NCBI RefSeq assembly: GCF_022354825.1
Contig: NZ_CP031168.1
Span: forward strand, 2,543,501 to 2,607,500
DNA: 64,000 bases
Reading direction: 5' to 3'
From: Paenibacillus sp. H1-7
Lineage (GTDB): Bacteria; Bacillota; Bacilli; Paenibacillales; NBRC-103111
In this document: in pieces, positions 34,920-43,230 of the stretch
Numbering within the stretch: position 1 is the first letter of the stretch
How the letters are laid out: every line of letters begins with the position of its first letter
The notes under the pieces: model-generated
The model's database searches: none
What the model was told of the DNA's origin: nothing
The model's input: the letters and a program-made list of their open reading frames with translations, nothing else
Made by a program: the position numbers and the translations under genes

Positions 34920-35879
34920 TTATTTGCAGTTTCTAAGCTTTAATTTTGCGGTTACGCCCGCATGATCGGACGGCCATAGTCTTGTTCGGGTTCGGTCGCG
35001 TTGGGCCTCTCCTACTACCGCAGCTTTAACAGCCTTCCAGTTGCTCCTTTTCTTGAACAAAATCAAATCGATTCTCCTGTTCAAATGAGACACGGCGTTT
35101 AACAAATCGGCATCTTGGCAGCAAGTAAATCCGTTGCCCTTGCCGACATGCGTCCATGCATCCTGAAAGCCTGCGGAAGTGAGATTACCGTAGGTTGCTG
35201 TTCCGCTGCCATCGGCGTTCGAATTAAAGTCTCCCAGCAATATAACCGGACGTTTGGCTGCAGCCGGACCTGTAAGCAGCTCGTTTGCTTGAGCGACCTG
35301 TACCTCTGGAGAATCGGGTTCGAGATGAGTATTGATGAGTCGGAATATGCCGCGCCGAACCTTTACATCAATGGCCGACCAGCCTCTTAGGATGGGAATC
35401 GTCTGCCCCCCGACATCTATCTCCACATTGGTCTTGAAGTTGGCTTCCTGCTTTCGGACTACCTTGAATCTCCTTGTCTTGCGAACTAAAATGACATCTC
35501 GGTCCGTTAAACGAATCAGGTTCCCGGAGCTGCTTGGCAGAGCCGCCGATAAGTTCCGGTTTTGCGCCGCTACGGTATACCGCATTCCTTTGCGTCTTAA
35601 TTCACGAAGTAAAATGGTCAAAAAGTTGTACACGACCTTGCTCGAATTAGGCGGAATCAACTCCCATTTCGCGACCTCCTGCAATCCGATAATATCGGGG
35701 GCTTTAAGGGCAATTTGGCGGGCGAGAGCCTTCGCGCGTAACGGGAAATTAGTAGCGAGAAACTGCTGGAAAACTTCTGTGACACGCTCCGGAATTTGGT
35801 CGGGAGCCGTTGCCGTTAGCAGGGGTGTCAGCTCCGCGCCGATATAAATATTCCACGTCATGAATGAAAGAGGCTTCAA
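34920..35879 (-). CDS. Endonuclease/exonuclease/phosphatase family protein
   Basis: A metal-dependent phosphodiesterase-fold enzyme of 319 residues. Family motifs are seen in order: MTWNIYIG, the metal-binding Glu in IIGLQEVAKW, INTHLEPDSPEVQ, LLGDFNSNADGSG and the terminal SDHAGV. It lacks a signal peptide, and the target (nucleic acid or phospholipid/inositol phosphate) cannot be told. The longest frame begins with TTG at 35879; an ATG at 35861 would give MTWNIY directly. Neither has a strong ribosome site, so the start is uncertain. Confidence 0.82.
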   Translation of the reverse strand: MKPLSFMTWNIYIGAELTPLLTATAPDQIPERVTEVFQQFLATNFPLRAKALARQIALKAPDIIGLQEVAKWELIPPNSSKVVYNFLTILLRELRRKGMRYTVAAQNRNLSAALPSSSGNLIRLTDRDVILVRKTRRFKVVRKQEANFKTNVEIDVGGQTIPILRGWSAIDVKVRRGIFRLINTHLEPDSPEVQVAQANELLTGPAAAKRPVILLGDFNSNADGSGTATYGNLTSAGFQDAWTHVGKGNGFTCCQDADLLNAVSHLNRRIDLILFKKRSNWKAVKAAVVGEAQRDRTRTRLWPSDHAGVTAKLKLRNCK

Positions 35880-36256
35880 AATAAATCACTACTTTCTGGA
35901 TAATGATGATTTACTATATGTTCAACTAGTCATTAGTGGATGGGCTGATGGTATGGGGGGCGCAGCGAAATTAGACATTTATCACGTGAGGAGCTATAGC
36001 GCAATGAGAAAAACGTCTATCGACGTCCTTTCACAGAGGAGCGACCGCGTTAAGAGGTTGTTTTTATCGCCAAATAGTATTTTTACATCCGATGACCTCG
36101 GAATCTTATAAATTCTATTGTGGTGAGAAAACCTGTATCGAGGCCTCTCATAGATGAGCGACCGATTGTAAAAAAAACGGCAATCCGGGACTTATTTCGT
36201 CCAAGACTGCCGCTGTTTTTCGCATCGAAACTGATAAGAGGGAAATCTAAACTTAT
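35880..36256. other. Intergenic region with imperfect 40-bp duplication
   Basis: No supportable gene. Bases 36005-36047 and 36124-36164 are an imperfect direct repeat sharing TGAGAAAA, TATCGA and GAGCGACCG. A terminator for the DeoR gene follows at 36170-36220. Confidence 0.5.
36170..36220 (-). terminator. Rho-independent terminator after DeoR-type regulator
   Basis: On the minus strand, CGGCAGTC-containing and GACTTGCCG-like arms (read on plus as CGGCAATCCGGGAC and GTCCAAGACTGCCG) are followed by T residues; an A-run lies on the other flank. Confidence 0.65.
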
Positions 36257-37018
36257 TCAAACCGTAACGAGCTGAACCCCTGCATCCCGAAACAGCTTGA
36301 TCTGCGAGTCGGATGCCTCGGAGCCGGTTATGAACGTGTGAATGCTGGTAATAGGGGTGACGGTATGCAAAGAGACTTTGCCGATCTTCGTGTCGTCCGC
36401 CACCACGATAATTTCCTGAGCGGCGCGGATCATGCCTTGCTTGGTAGGGACGAGCTGCGCTTCCGGGTGCGTGAGACCATGCACGGGGTGAATAGCCGGC
36501 GTGCCGATAAAAGCTTTTTGCACATGAATCTTCTGCAGCACGTCGTCGGTGTACATCCCGTTCAGCATGAAGCTGGAGTGGTACAGCGTGCCGCCGGTAA
36601 CAATGACTGTTACGCCGGTAAAGTCCCTGAGCTCTGCCGCTACGTTCATATCGTTCGTTACGACGGTAATATTCGTGCGGTTTGCCAAAGCCTGAGCAAT
36701 ATGGATCGTTGTCGTACCCGAGTCGATGATCACGTGGTCGCCGTCTTCGATCATGGATGCGGCCTTTTTTCCGATTCGGATTTTCTGCTCCAGCTGATCG
36801 CTGACCCTCTCGGAGAAGGATGGCTCGATATTCGCTCCTTTATCTACGATGACCCCGCCGTGAGTTCGTTTCAACAAGCCTTCCTGCTCAATTTCGGCCA
36901 AATCGCGCCGTATCGTCGCCTCGTGAACTTGAAATTCCTTGGCCAAGGCGGCAACGGTAGCAACCTGTTTTTCCTTGACAAACTCGACTATCCGCAATTT
37001 GCGTTCGGCTGCTAACAT
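36257..37018 (-). CDS. DeoR family transcriptional regulator
   Basis: A 253-residue repressor of sugar metabolism. The N-terminal winged helix (MLAAERKLRIVEFVKEKQ, then VHEATIRRDLAEIEQEGLLK and RTHGGV) is the DeoR signature. The C-terminal DeoRC sensor domain has DHVIIDSGTTT, VVTNDMNVA, VTGGTLYHSS and FIGTPAIHPVHGLT. It probably responds to a phosphorylated sugar. GGAGGGA precedes the ATG. It is divergent from the orphan sugar-binding lipoprotein at 37560, a plausible target. Confidence 0.93.
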   Translation of the reverse strand: MLAAERKLRIVEFVKEKQVATVAALAKEFQVHEATIRRDLAEIEQEGLLKRTHGGVIVDKGANIEPSFSERVSDQLEQKIRIGKKAASMIEDGDHVIIDSGTTTIHIAQALANRTNITVVTNDMNVAAELRDFTGVTVIVTGGTLYHSSFMLNGMYTDDVLQKIHVQKAFIGTPAIHPVHGLTHPEAQLVPTKQGMIRAAQEIIVVADDTKIGKVSLHTVTPITSIHTFITGSEASDSQIKLFRDAGVQLVTV

Positions 37019-37559
37019 GGAGTCCCTCCGTAAAATGGTGATGTATATGCATGAAAAAGTTCATCTGTGCGCATTATCTTTTTTTTAGAAAATTGGCCTA
37101 AATTTAGATTATGAGCAAAAGAGGCTTGTGTCAAGAAAATCTTAACATTTGACTGTATTGACAGTATATAACAGGCTGGGTAAGATGAAAGTAACCGCGC
37201 ATAAACAAACAATTTTAACACAATAACGCGCATGATATAGGGGGTGCATTGCGCAACAATCGAGCAGTGAACACGCAGGAAGCAGGCTTAAATGGAGATA
37301 AGAATAAACGACCAGCTGCCATGATACAGCAGCAGCCACACAATAACAATCGCAGTGCTGCGGGGTTAAGACGGAAAAGGCAGTGAAGCATTCCGAAATG
37401 GTTACGCTTACATTTGTACCAACGTAATGCCGATTCATGGAAAACGTCACTCGAGGAGCCAATCAGCTTAATAAGTCAGCATAGGCATATTCGATCAAGA
37501 GGCAAGTTTGATTTCATTAGGCTGTTTCACATCAAAATATGTTTAATGGGAGTGCTGTT
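37019..37559. promoter_or_regulatory. Divergent control region between DeoR regulator and sugar-binding lipoprotein
   Basis: A 540-bp gene-free interval. It holds a possible promoter for the lipoprotein, TTGACA (37158-37163), a 17-bp spacer and TAAGAT (37181-37186), which would give a leader of about 370 nt. A cre-like site is at 37399-37412, reading TGTAAGCGTAACCA on the minus strand (12 of 14 consensus positions). Short ORFs in this stretch have no ribosome sites. Confidence 0.45.
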
Positions 37560-38909
37560 ATGAGAACAAAGAAAGCGGCTTTACTGGCGGTTGCTACGAC
37601 GATGTTGGGAGGTACGCTTCTTGCCGGCTGCAGCTCGGGTGGAGGAGCAGGGACCACCGCGAACAATACGGAGACACCCAAACCGGTCAAGGAGGAGCTC
37701 TACAATAATGAACCGGTCACATTGCGGTTTTACTCACACAACGCAGGTATTTTGAACGATGCCGATTTGGAAACCTTGATCGGAAACCCGGTGAAAGCCA
37801 AATATCCTAATATTACGATCGAGCTGATTAAAGGCACGAATCTGGACAAAATGATCGCCGCCGGCGAGGTGCCCGACATTATTGCAACGAGTAACTATTA
37901 TTTGCACGATGTACTGCAGATGGGACTTGGAAGCGACTTGAACCAATGGATCAAAAGTCAAAATGTCGACTTGAACCGCTTTGAACCCGAAACGATCAAT
38001 GTAATGAAAAAATTCGGGAAAAACGGTGAAATGTTCGGTATCCCCTACGCGATGAATTATGGTGTGGTGGCATATAATAAGGACATATTCGATAAATTCG
38101 GTGTTCCGTATCCGAAGGACGGCATGACGTGGAACCAAATTCTTGATTTGGCCCGCCAAGTGACCCGGGCCGATCAAGGGACCCAATATATAGGTATCGA
38201 TTTGCAGGACCCTCCGCTGCTGACGCGGGCTTATTCGCTCCCGGTAGTTGACGAGAAGCAGGAGAAGGCAGTTCTGACCAGCGACGGATACAAAAAAGTA
38301 TTCGGCATCTACAAGCAATTGTACGATATCCGGGGAGTCGTAGACTCGAATAAGAAATATACATACGGTATCGACGCTTTCCTGAAGGATCAGAAGGTAG
38401 CCATGTTCCCGTATTGGATTTCTGCCCTAACCGCACGCTTGCCTCAACTGAAGGAGCCGGGCAAAGACTTCAACTGGGATGTCGTGTCGTTCCCGTCGTT
38501 CGATGACCGTCCGGGTCTCGGCAGAGAGATCGACTTCCATCTGGCGATGATTCCGCCTACCAGCAATAACAAGAAGGCTGCATTTGCCGCCATTCAAGCT
38601 TTGATTACGAACGAAGCCCAGCTCGCCATGAACAAAACGGGGAGCCGGCTGTCCGCTCTAAGCGACCCGGCGATCCGGAAGCAGTTCGCAGCCGACGCCA
38701 AGCTGTATGACGGGAAAAACTTGCAGGGTATTTTCGCTGTAAAACCGGCTCCGCTGCCGGAAGCGACTGCATATGATGTGAAATCGTACGGATTTCTAAA
38801 AGAAGGCATCAAATCGATGGTGAATGAAGGAAAAGATATTAATACGGCGCTTCGGGAATCGAACGAGAAGGCCGATAAATATATTCAAGAGATGAAAAAC
38901 AGCAAGTGA
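37560..38909 (+). CDS. Extracellular sugar-binding lipoprotein (orphan, SBP_bac_1)
   Basis: A 449-residue lipoprotein with a signal ending in LLAGC (Cys24) and a Ser/Gly-rich linker. The mature domain has VTLRFYSHNAGILND, YGVVAYNKDIFDKFGVPYP followed by KDGMTWNQILDLA, and ITNEAQLAMNKTGSRLS, all typical of family-1 oligosaccharide-binding proteins. It is a paralogue of the lipoprotein at 4476, sharing 14 consecutive residues in the hinge region. The start at 37560 has GGGAGTG upstream; a longer frame from 37539 begins inside that site. No permease genes are adjacent, and the divergent DeoR gene is the likely regulator. Confidence 0.92.
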   Translation: MRTKKAALLAVATTMLGGTLLAGCSSGGGAGTTANNTETPKPVKEELYNNEPVTLRFYSHNAGILNDADLETLIGNPVKAKYPNITIELIKGTNLDKMIAAGEVPDIIATSNYYLHDVLQMGLGSDLNQWIKSQNVDLNRFEPETINVMKKFGKNGEMFGIPYAMNYGVVAYNKDIFDKFGVPYPKDGMTWNQILDLARQVTRADQGTQYIGIDLQDPPLLTRAYSLPVVDEKQEKAVLTSDGYKKVFGIYKQLYDIRGVVDSNKKYTYGIDAFLKDQKVAMFPYWISALTARLPQLKEPGKDFNWDVVSFPSFDDRPGLGREIDFHLAMIPPTSNNKKAAFAAIQALITNEAQLAMNKTGSRLSALSDPAIRKQFAADAKLYDGKNLQGIFAVKPAPLPEATAYDVKSYGFLKEGIKSMVNEGKDINTALRESNEKADKYIQEMKNSK

Positions 38910-38944
38910 AACTGACGGGAGCAATTCTCCTCAGGCTTTAAGGT

Positions 38945-38977
38945 AAGGCTGTCCTGAATAAAGGGCAGCCTTCTTTG
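38945..38977 (+). terminator. Rho-independent terminator after orphan binding protein
   Basis: Arms AAGGCTGTCC and GGGCAGCCTT around TGAATAAA, followed by CTTTG. Confidence 0.75.
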
Positions 38978-39065
38978 TGTTAAGTCAGGCGTAGACAATA
39001 CATACACCAAGGAGTATTATCGATCAGCAGGCTCTGAATAGATAGAAAAAGAAGGAAAAAAACCA

Positions 39066-39093
39066 TTGACAAACCGACGGTCTGTAATTTAAA
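39066..39093 (+). promoter_or_regulatory. Promoter overlapped by operator copy 1
   Basis: TTGACA (39066-39071), a 16-bp spacer and TTTAAA (39088-39093). The first operator fills the spacer region, which suits repression. Confidence 0.6.
39069..39085. promoter_or_regulatory. TetR-type operator copy 1
   Basis: ACAAACCGACGGTCTGT is a 17-bp near-palindrome: half-sites ACAAACCG and CGGTCTGT (reverse complement ACAGACCG) around a central A. It is repeated exactly 38 bp downstream. Confidence 0.7.
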
Positions 39094-39106
39094 CTGAGTT
39101 CATAAA

Positions 39107-39123
39107 ACAAACCGACGGTCTGT
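39107..39123. promoter_or_regulatory. TetR-type operator copy 2
   Basis: An identical 17-bp copy of the site at 39069-39085, located just after the -10 region. Two identical palindromes with 38-bp spacing suggest cooperative repressor binding. The repressor gene is not adjacent. Confidence 0.7.
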
Positions 39124-39213
39124 GAATCAAATAATAATAGTTGAGCCTAACCATTTCCCGGGCAATTTTTTACAACTCATAATTGATACAATGAATTTGA
39201 GGAGGAACTCCCT

Positions 39214-39849
39214 ATGTCCAAAGTGCTTCGCAGTATTTTGATCACATTGATAATTAACGGTGCAGTGCCCTACCTGTTATATGTATGGCTGTCGGGAAAC
39301 ATGTCGAGCTTTGCCGCGCTGTCCATCGCCACCATCGTCCCGATGGCAGACAATCTTCTGCATTTGGCCCGTCACAAGAAGCTGGATGTGTTTGGAGGGA
39401 TGATGCTGTTCACGTTCCTTCTCGGACTCGGCATGGTACTGCTTGGAGGCGACGAGAAGCTGCTTCTCATACGAGAATCGTTTGTAACTGCAGCCGTCGG
39501 AGCGCTATTCCTGGTATCCTTGCTGTTCCCCCGGCCGCTGATCTACCATTTGGCCATGCGTTTTTCGTCAAAAGACGGTTCCGAGAAATCGAATTTTGCC
39601 GACAATTGGCAAATCCCTTACTTCCGCTATGTGATTCGATTGATGACCATCGTATGGGGCATGATGCTGCTTGTTGAGGCAGCCGTTAGGATTACTCTTG
39701 TCTATGAATTGACGACCGAGCAATTCCTTGCCATTTCCAATATCGTATTTTATTGTTTCATCGGTGCTGCCATAGGCTGGACCGTGCTGTTCCGGAGATG
39801 TTCCAAAGTCCGGCTGATGGAAATCAAAAGCAGGATGCTCTGCAAATAG
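39214..39849 (+). CDS. VC0807-like integral membrane protein
   Basis: A 211-residue membrane protein with about six hydrophobic segments (LRSILITLIINGAVPYLLYVW, SIATIVPMADNLL, MLFTFLLGLGMVLLGG, TAAVGALFLVSLLFP, IVFYCFIGAAIGW). The block RESFVTAAVGALFLVSLLFP, followed by RPLIYHLAMRF, matches what I know as the VC0807 family, whose function is unestablished. GAGGAGG precedes the ATG. Expression is probably controlled by a TetR-type repressor at the tandem operator upstream, which often marks efflux or stress-response genes. Confidence 0.8.
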   Translation: MSKVLRSILITLIINGAVPYLLYVWLSGNMSSFAALSIATIVPMADNLLHLARHKKLDVFGGMMLFTFLLGLGMVLLGGDEKLLLIRESFVTAAVGALFLVSLLFPRPLIYHLAMRFSSKDGSEKSNFADNWQIPYFRYVIRLMTIVWGMMLLVEAAVRITLVYELTTEQFLAISNIVFYCFIGAAIGWTVLFRRCSKVRLMEIKSRMLCK

Positions 39850-39862
39850 CGGGGGGGCGGAC

Positions 39863-40408
39863 ATGAGCACAATCAACAAGAAGCTGTCCGATGAAGAGGT
39901 AGTGAAGCTGGAGGAAACGGAGCTTGAAGCCGTTACGACGCTGTATGAAGAGGTCACTCGGCATATGCAGCAAAACGGCAGCGATCAGTGGGATCGCTAC
40001 TATCCGACACAGCCTTTATTCGCAGCGGATCTGCACAACGGCCATCTTTACGGCATCCGTGCGGAAGGCAAATGGATCGGGGTCGTTGCCCTGAACGATG
40101 AGCAAGGCCCGGAGTTTGCCGGGCTGCCGTGGCGGGACGGATGGGGCCGTGCGATGGTGATTCACCGGCTGGCGGTGCATCCGGCATACCAGGGCCACGG
40201 TATCGGAAAGAAGCTGCTCCGATTCGCCGAAGCCTTCGCGGTGGAGTCGGAGTATACCAGCATCCGCTTCGATGCTTACACGGCGAATGAAGCTGCCATT
40301 GCAATGTACGAAAAAGCAGGCTACGCCGCGGTCGGCGAAATCCGCTATCCGTTCCGCAAATACCCGTTTCGCTGTTATGAGAAGTTAGTTTCAGAGCTTT
40401 GCCCGTGA
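39863..40408 (+). CDS. GNAT family N-acetyltransferase
   Basis: A 181-residue acetyltransferase with the acetyl-CoA binding core LAVHPAYQGHGIGKKLLRFAE and the C-terminal FDAYTANEAAIAMYEKAGYAAVGEIRYPFRK split over conserved strands. The pattern (VHPAYQGHGIG, NEAAIAMYEKAGY) resembles RimI- and YjcF-like members. The ATG at 39863 follows a GGGGGGGCGG run. It lies 13 bp after the membrane protein, so the two are probably cotranscribed. The substrate is unknown. Confidence 0.88.
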   Translation: MSTINKKLSDEEVVKLEETELEAVTTLYEEVTRHMQQNGSDQWDRYYPTQPLFAADLHNGHLYGIRAEGKWIGVVALNDEQGPEFAGLPWRDGWGRAMVIHRLAVHPAYQGHGIGKKLLRFAEAFAVESEYTSIRFDAYTANEAAIAMYEKAGYAAVGEIRYPFRKYPFRCYEKLVSELCP

Positions 40409-40428
40409 ACAGGGCAAGGCTCTTTTTT
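40394..40428 (+). terminator. Rho-independent terminator overlapping the GNAT stop codon
   Basis: Arms GAGCTTTGCCC (40394-40404) and GGGCAAGGCTC (40412-40422), then TTTTTT. The first arm encodes the last codons of the gene. Confidence 0.9.
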
Positions 40429-40562
40429 AGTCGGACGAGAGCTGACTTCTTTTACTGCGGCAAGATCATAAATTTCTCCATGTGAAAATGGTTTTTGTCC
40501 ATATTCGCCTGCCTGCTTCCAAGGATATAATAAGGCCTGAATACTATTTTTTGGAGGCTGCT

Positions 40563-42770
40563 ATGAGCATTATTTTCGATTCGGAAACACAAACGTTTCA
40601 TCTGCAAACGAAACATACCAGCTACATTATGCAAATCGTAAAATCGAAATATTTGGTTCAAGTCCACTGGGGCCGGAAAGTGCGCGGCACCAATCCGGGA
40701 AGCTTACTCGCCTATCGAAAGCGCTGCTCGTTCTCTCCGTCTACGGATCCGGAGGATTTGGCAATCTCTCTTGATACGCTCCCACTAGAGCTGCCGGCCT
40801 TCGGCGCGAGCGATTTTCGGGTGCCCGCGTATCAGGTGCAGCTGGACAACGGAACGACCGTCAGCGAGCTGATCTACGAATCGCACCGGATTTATCCGGG
40901 CAAGCCCCGTCTGGAAGGGCTTCCGGCGACGTATGTTGAAGAGGACGGAGAAGCGGTCAGTCTCGACATCGTGCTGACGGACAAGCTGATCGGCTTGAAA
41001 GCGGTTCTTACCTATACGGTATTCCGCGATGCCGACGCTATCACCCGTTCGGTTCGCTATGTTAACGAAAGCGGGGGAAATATCCGCCTGCTGAGAGCGC
41101 TCAGCGTAAGCGTCGATTTCCCGCATCCTGATTTTGACATGCTGCACCTGCACGGTTCTTGGGCACGCGAGAGACATATCGAGCGCCGTCCTTTGACGAC
41201 CGGCGGGGCTACCATCGAGAGCCGCCGCGGCTCCAGCAGCCACTCGGTCAATCCGTTCGTCGCCCTGCTGTCCAAGGACGCCGATGAGGATCACGGGGAC
41301 GTATACGGCTTCAGCCTCGTATACAGCGGCAGCTTCCTCGCTCAGGCGGAGATTGATCCTTACAGTACGACTCGCGTCGTTATGGGGATCAATCCATTCG
41401 ACTTCGCGTGGCTTCTTGAGCCCGGCGAGGCGTTCCAGGCGCCGGAGGCCGTGCTTGTCTACTCCGCGGAAGGACTCGGAGGGATGTCGCGAACCTACCA
41501 CAAGCTGTATCGCACGCGCTTGTGCCGCGGCGAATACCGTGACAAATCGAGACCGGTACTGGTAAATAACTGGGAAGCGACGTATTTCAATTTCAATGCG
41601 GACAAGATTGAAGAAATAGCCAAAGTTGGCCAGCAGCTCGGATTGGAGCTGTTCGTACTGGACGACGGCTGGTTCGGTAAGCGGGATAACGACAAGAGCT
41701 CGCTCGGCGACTGGTTCGTCGATGGCAACAAGCTGCCCAAAGGTCTCGAAGATCTGGTGGAAAGGGTGAATAAGCTGGATCTCCAATTCGGCCTCTGGTT
41801 CGAGCCGGAGATGATTTCCCCGGACAGCGAGCTGTACCGTGCTCATCCGGACTGGTGCCTGCACGTGCCTGGCCGCCGCCGTACGGAAGCGCGCCAGCAG
41901 CTCATTCTCGACTACTCCCGGCAAGATGTAAGAGAGTATATCGTCAAGGTCGTGTCGGACATCTTGGCAAGCTGCCCGATCAGCTATGTCAAATGGGATA
42001 TGAACCGCAATATGACCGAGATCGGCTCCGCGCTGCTTCCGCCGGAGAGACAAAGAGAGACGGCGCACCGCTACATGCTCGGCCTGTATGAGGTGCTGGA
42101 GCGGATTACGTCCGCTTTCCCGCATATCTTGTTCGAAAGCTGCTCCGGCGGCGGAGGCCGCTTCGATCCGGGCATGCTCTATTACATGCCTCAGACATGG
42201 ACCAGCGACAATACGGATGCCGTAGAGCGGTTGAAGATCCAATACGGTACGAGCATCGTCTATCCGATCAGCAGCATCGGCGCTCATGTGTCCGCCGTAC
42301 CGAATCATCAGGTGCACCGGACTACGCCTATCGAGATGCGCGGCCATGTGGCGATGTCCGGCAACTTCGGCTACGAGCTCGACTTGACCAAATTTACCGA
42401 GGAAGAAAAAGCGATCGTCGCACAGCAGGTAGCCACCTACAAAGAGCTGCGCCCGCTCATCCAGTTCGGCGACTTCTACCGGCTGCTCAGTCCGTTCGAA
42501 GGCAATGAAACGGCATGGATGTTCGTCTCCGAGGACCGGTCCGAAGCGCTCGTGGCCTTCTTCCAGGTGCTGTCCAAGCCCAATGCGCCTCTTGCGAAGC
42601 TGCGCGTGAAAGGGCTGGATCCGGACAAAGATTACCGTGTTGTTGAAGTAGAGGTCGCAGATGCTGAAGAGCGGCTGTTCGGCGGCGATGAACTGATGAA
42701 CGTAGGCCTTCATCTGCCTCAGTGGAAAGGCGATTTCCGCAGCCGGTTGTATCGTTTCATAGCACAATAA
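40563..42770 (+). CDS. Alpha-galactosidase, GH36
   Basis: Hydrolyses terminal alpha-galactosides such as raffinose-family sugars. The 735-residue length fits the large GH36 enzymes. An N-terminal beta-supersandwich is followed by the barrel with VLDDGWFGKRDNDKSSLGDW, FGLWFEPEMI, the nucleophile Asp479 in KWDMNRNMTE and the acid/base Asp549 in TSDNTDA, between ESCSGGGGRFD and RLKIQYGTS. The ATG at 40563 is preceded by GGAGG; the open frame upstream from 40482 has no ribosome site. It is cytoplasmic and followed by a cupin gene. Confidence 0.95.
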   Translation: MSIIFDSETQTFHLQTKHTSYIMQIVKSKYLVQVHWGRKVRGTNPGSLLAYRKRCSFSPSTDPEDLAISLDTLPLELPAFGASDFRVPAYQVQLDNGTTVSELIYESHRIYPGKPRLEGLPATYVEEDGEAVSLDIVLTDKLIGLKAVLTYTVFRDADAITRSVRYVNESGGNIRLLRALSVSVDFPHPDFDMLHLHGSWARERHIERRPLTTGGATIESRRGSSSHSVNPFVALLSKDADEDHGDVYGFSLVYSGSFLAQAEIDPYSTTRVVMGINPFDFAWLLEPGEAFQAPEAVLVYSAEGLGGMSRTYHKLYRTRLCRGEYRDKSRPVLVNNWEATYFNFNADKIEEIAKVGQQLGLELFVLDDGWFGKRDNDKSSLGDWFVDGNKLPKGLEDLVERVNKLDLQFGLWFEPEMISPDSELYRAHPDWCLHVPGRRRTEARQQLILDYSRQDVREYIVKVVSDILASCPISYVKWDMNRNMTEIGSALLPPERQRETAHRYMLGLYEVLERITSAFPHILFESCSGGGGRFDPGMLYYMPQTWTSDNTDAVERLKIQYGTSIVYPISSIGAHVSAVPNHQVHRTTPIEMRGHVAMSGNFGYELDLTKFTEEEKAIVAQQVATYKELRPLIQFGDFYRLLSPFEGNETAWMFVSEDRSEALVAFFQVLSKPNAPLAKLRVKGLDPDKDYRVVEVEVADAEERLFGGDELMNVGLHLPQWKGDFRSRLYRFIAQ

Positions 42771-42792
42771 TGACTTGTCAGGGGGACAATCC

Positions 42793-43158
42793 ATGAAAAA
42801 GTATCGTTTGAGCGATTTACAGGATACGAGAGAAGGGCATTTTTTGCAGGGCATCCTGCCGGGAGAATACTTGTCGACGGGCGGCCTGGCTTTCGAAAAG
42901 CCGGGCTACCGCACGCATACTAACGACGGCCCGGACGGAAGGGATTACCACGTTCATAAAGACTGCGAGGTGTTCATCATCGCGCAAGGGAAGGGACAAA
43001 TGGAGGTTGACAAAACGTTCCATCCTGTAACGACCGGGGATATTTTCGTCATTGAGCCCGGTGAAGATCATCACCTTATCTCGAGTGAAGAGGATCCTAT
43101 CGTAACGCTGTGGGTCCATGCGGGACCGACGCGTCACAAAAATCAAATTACGGAATAA
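42793..43158 (+). CDS. Cupin domain protein
   Basis: A 121-residue single-domain cupin with the two conserved motifs: the first around GRDYHVHKDCEVFIIAQGKG (metal-binding His and Glu) and the second around FVIEPGEDHHLIS. GGGGGAC precedes the ATG at 42793; the frame from 42775 starts in the same region without a site. It could be a sugar isomerase or a sensor, and it sits between two alpha-galactosidase modules. The catalytic role is unknown. Confidence 0.85.
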   Translation: MKKYRLSDLQDTREGHFLQGILPGEYLSTGGLAFEKPGYRTHTNDGPDGRDYHVHKDCEVFIIAQGKGQMEVDKTFHPVTTGDIFVIEPGEDHHLISSEEDPIVTLWVHAGPTRHKNQITE

Positions 43159-43169
43159 ATGCTGTTAAG

Positions 43170-43213
43170 AAAAGCCTTCATTTCACACGAATATCGGTGA
43201 AATGAAGGCTTTT
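43170..43213. terminator. Bidirectional terminator between cupin and AraC genes
   Basis: Perfect 17-bp arms, AAAAGCCTTCATTTCAC (43170-43186) and GTGAAATGAAGGCTTTT (43197-43213), around a 10-nt loop. It serves the convergent cupin and AraC genes. Confidence 0.95.
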
Positions 43214-43230
43214 CTTGCTTCCGGCTCCTT

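Noticed and set aside
35860..36111. 83-codon plus-strand frame starting inside the EEP nuclease gene
   Set aside because: No ribosome site, no family resemblance, and it runs through the duplicated non-coding segment.
40785..42854. 689-codon minus-strand frame opposite the GH36 gene
   Set aside because: A shadow of the biased codons of the alpha-galactosidase, with no start site and no recognisable domain.
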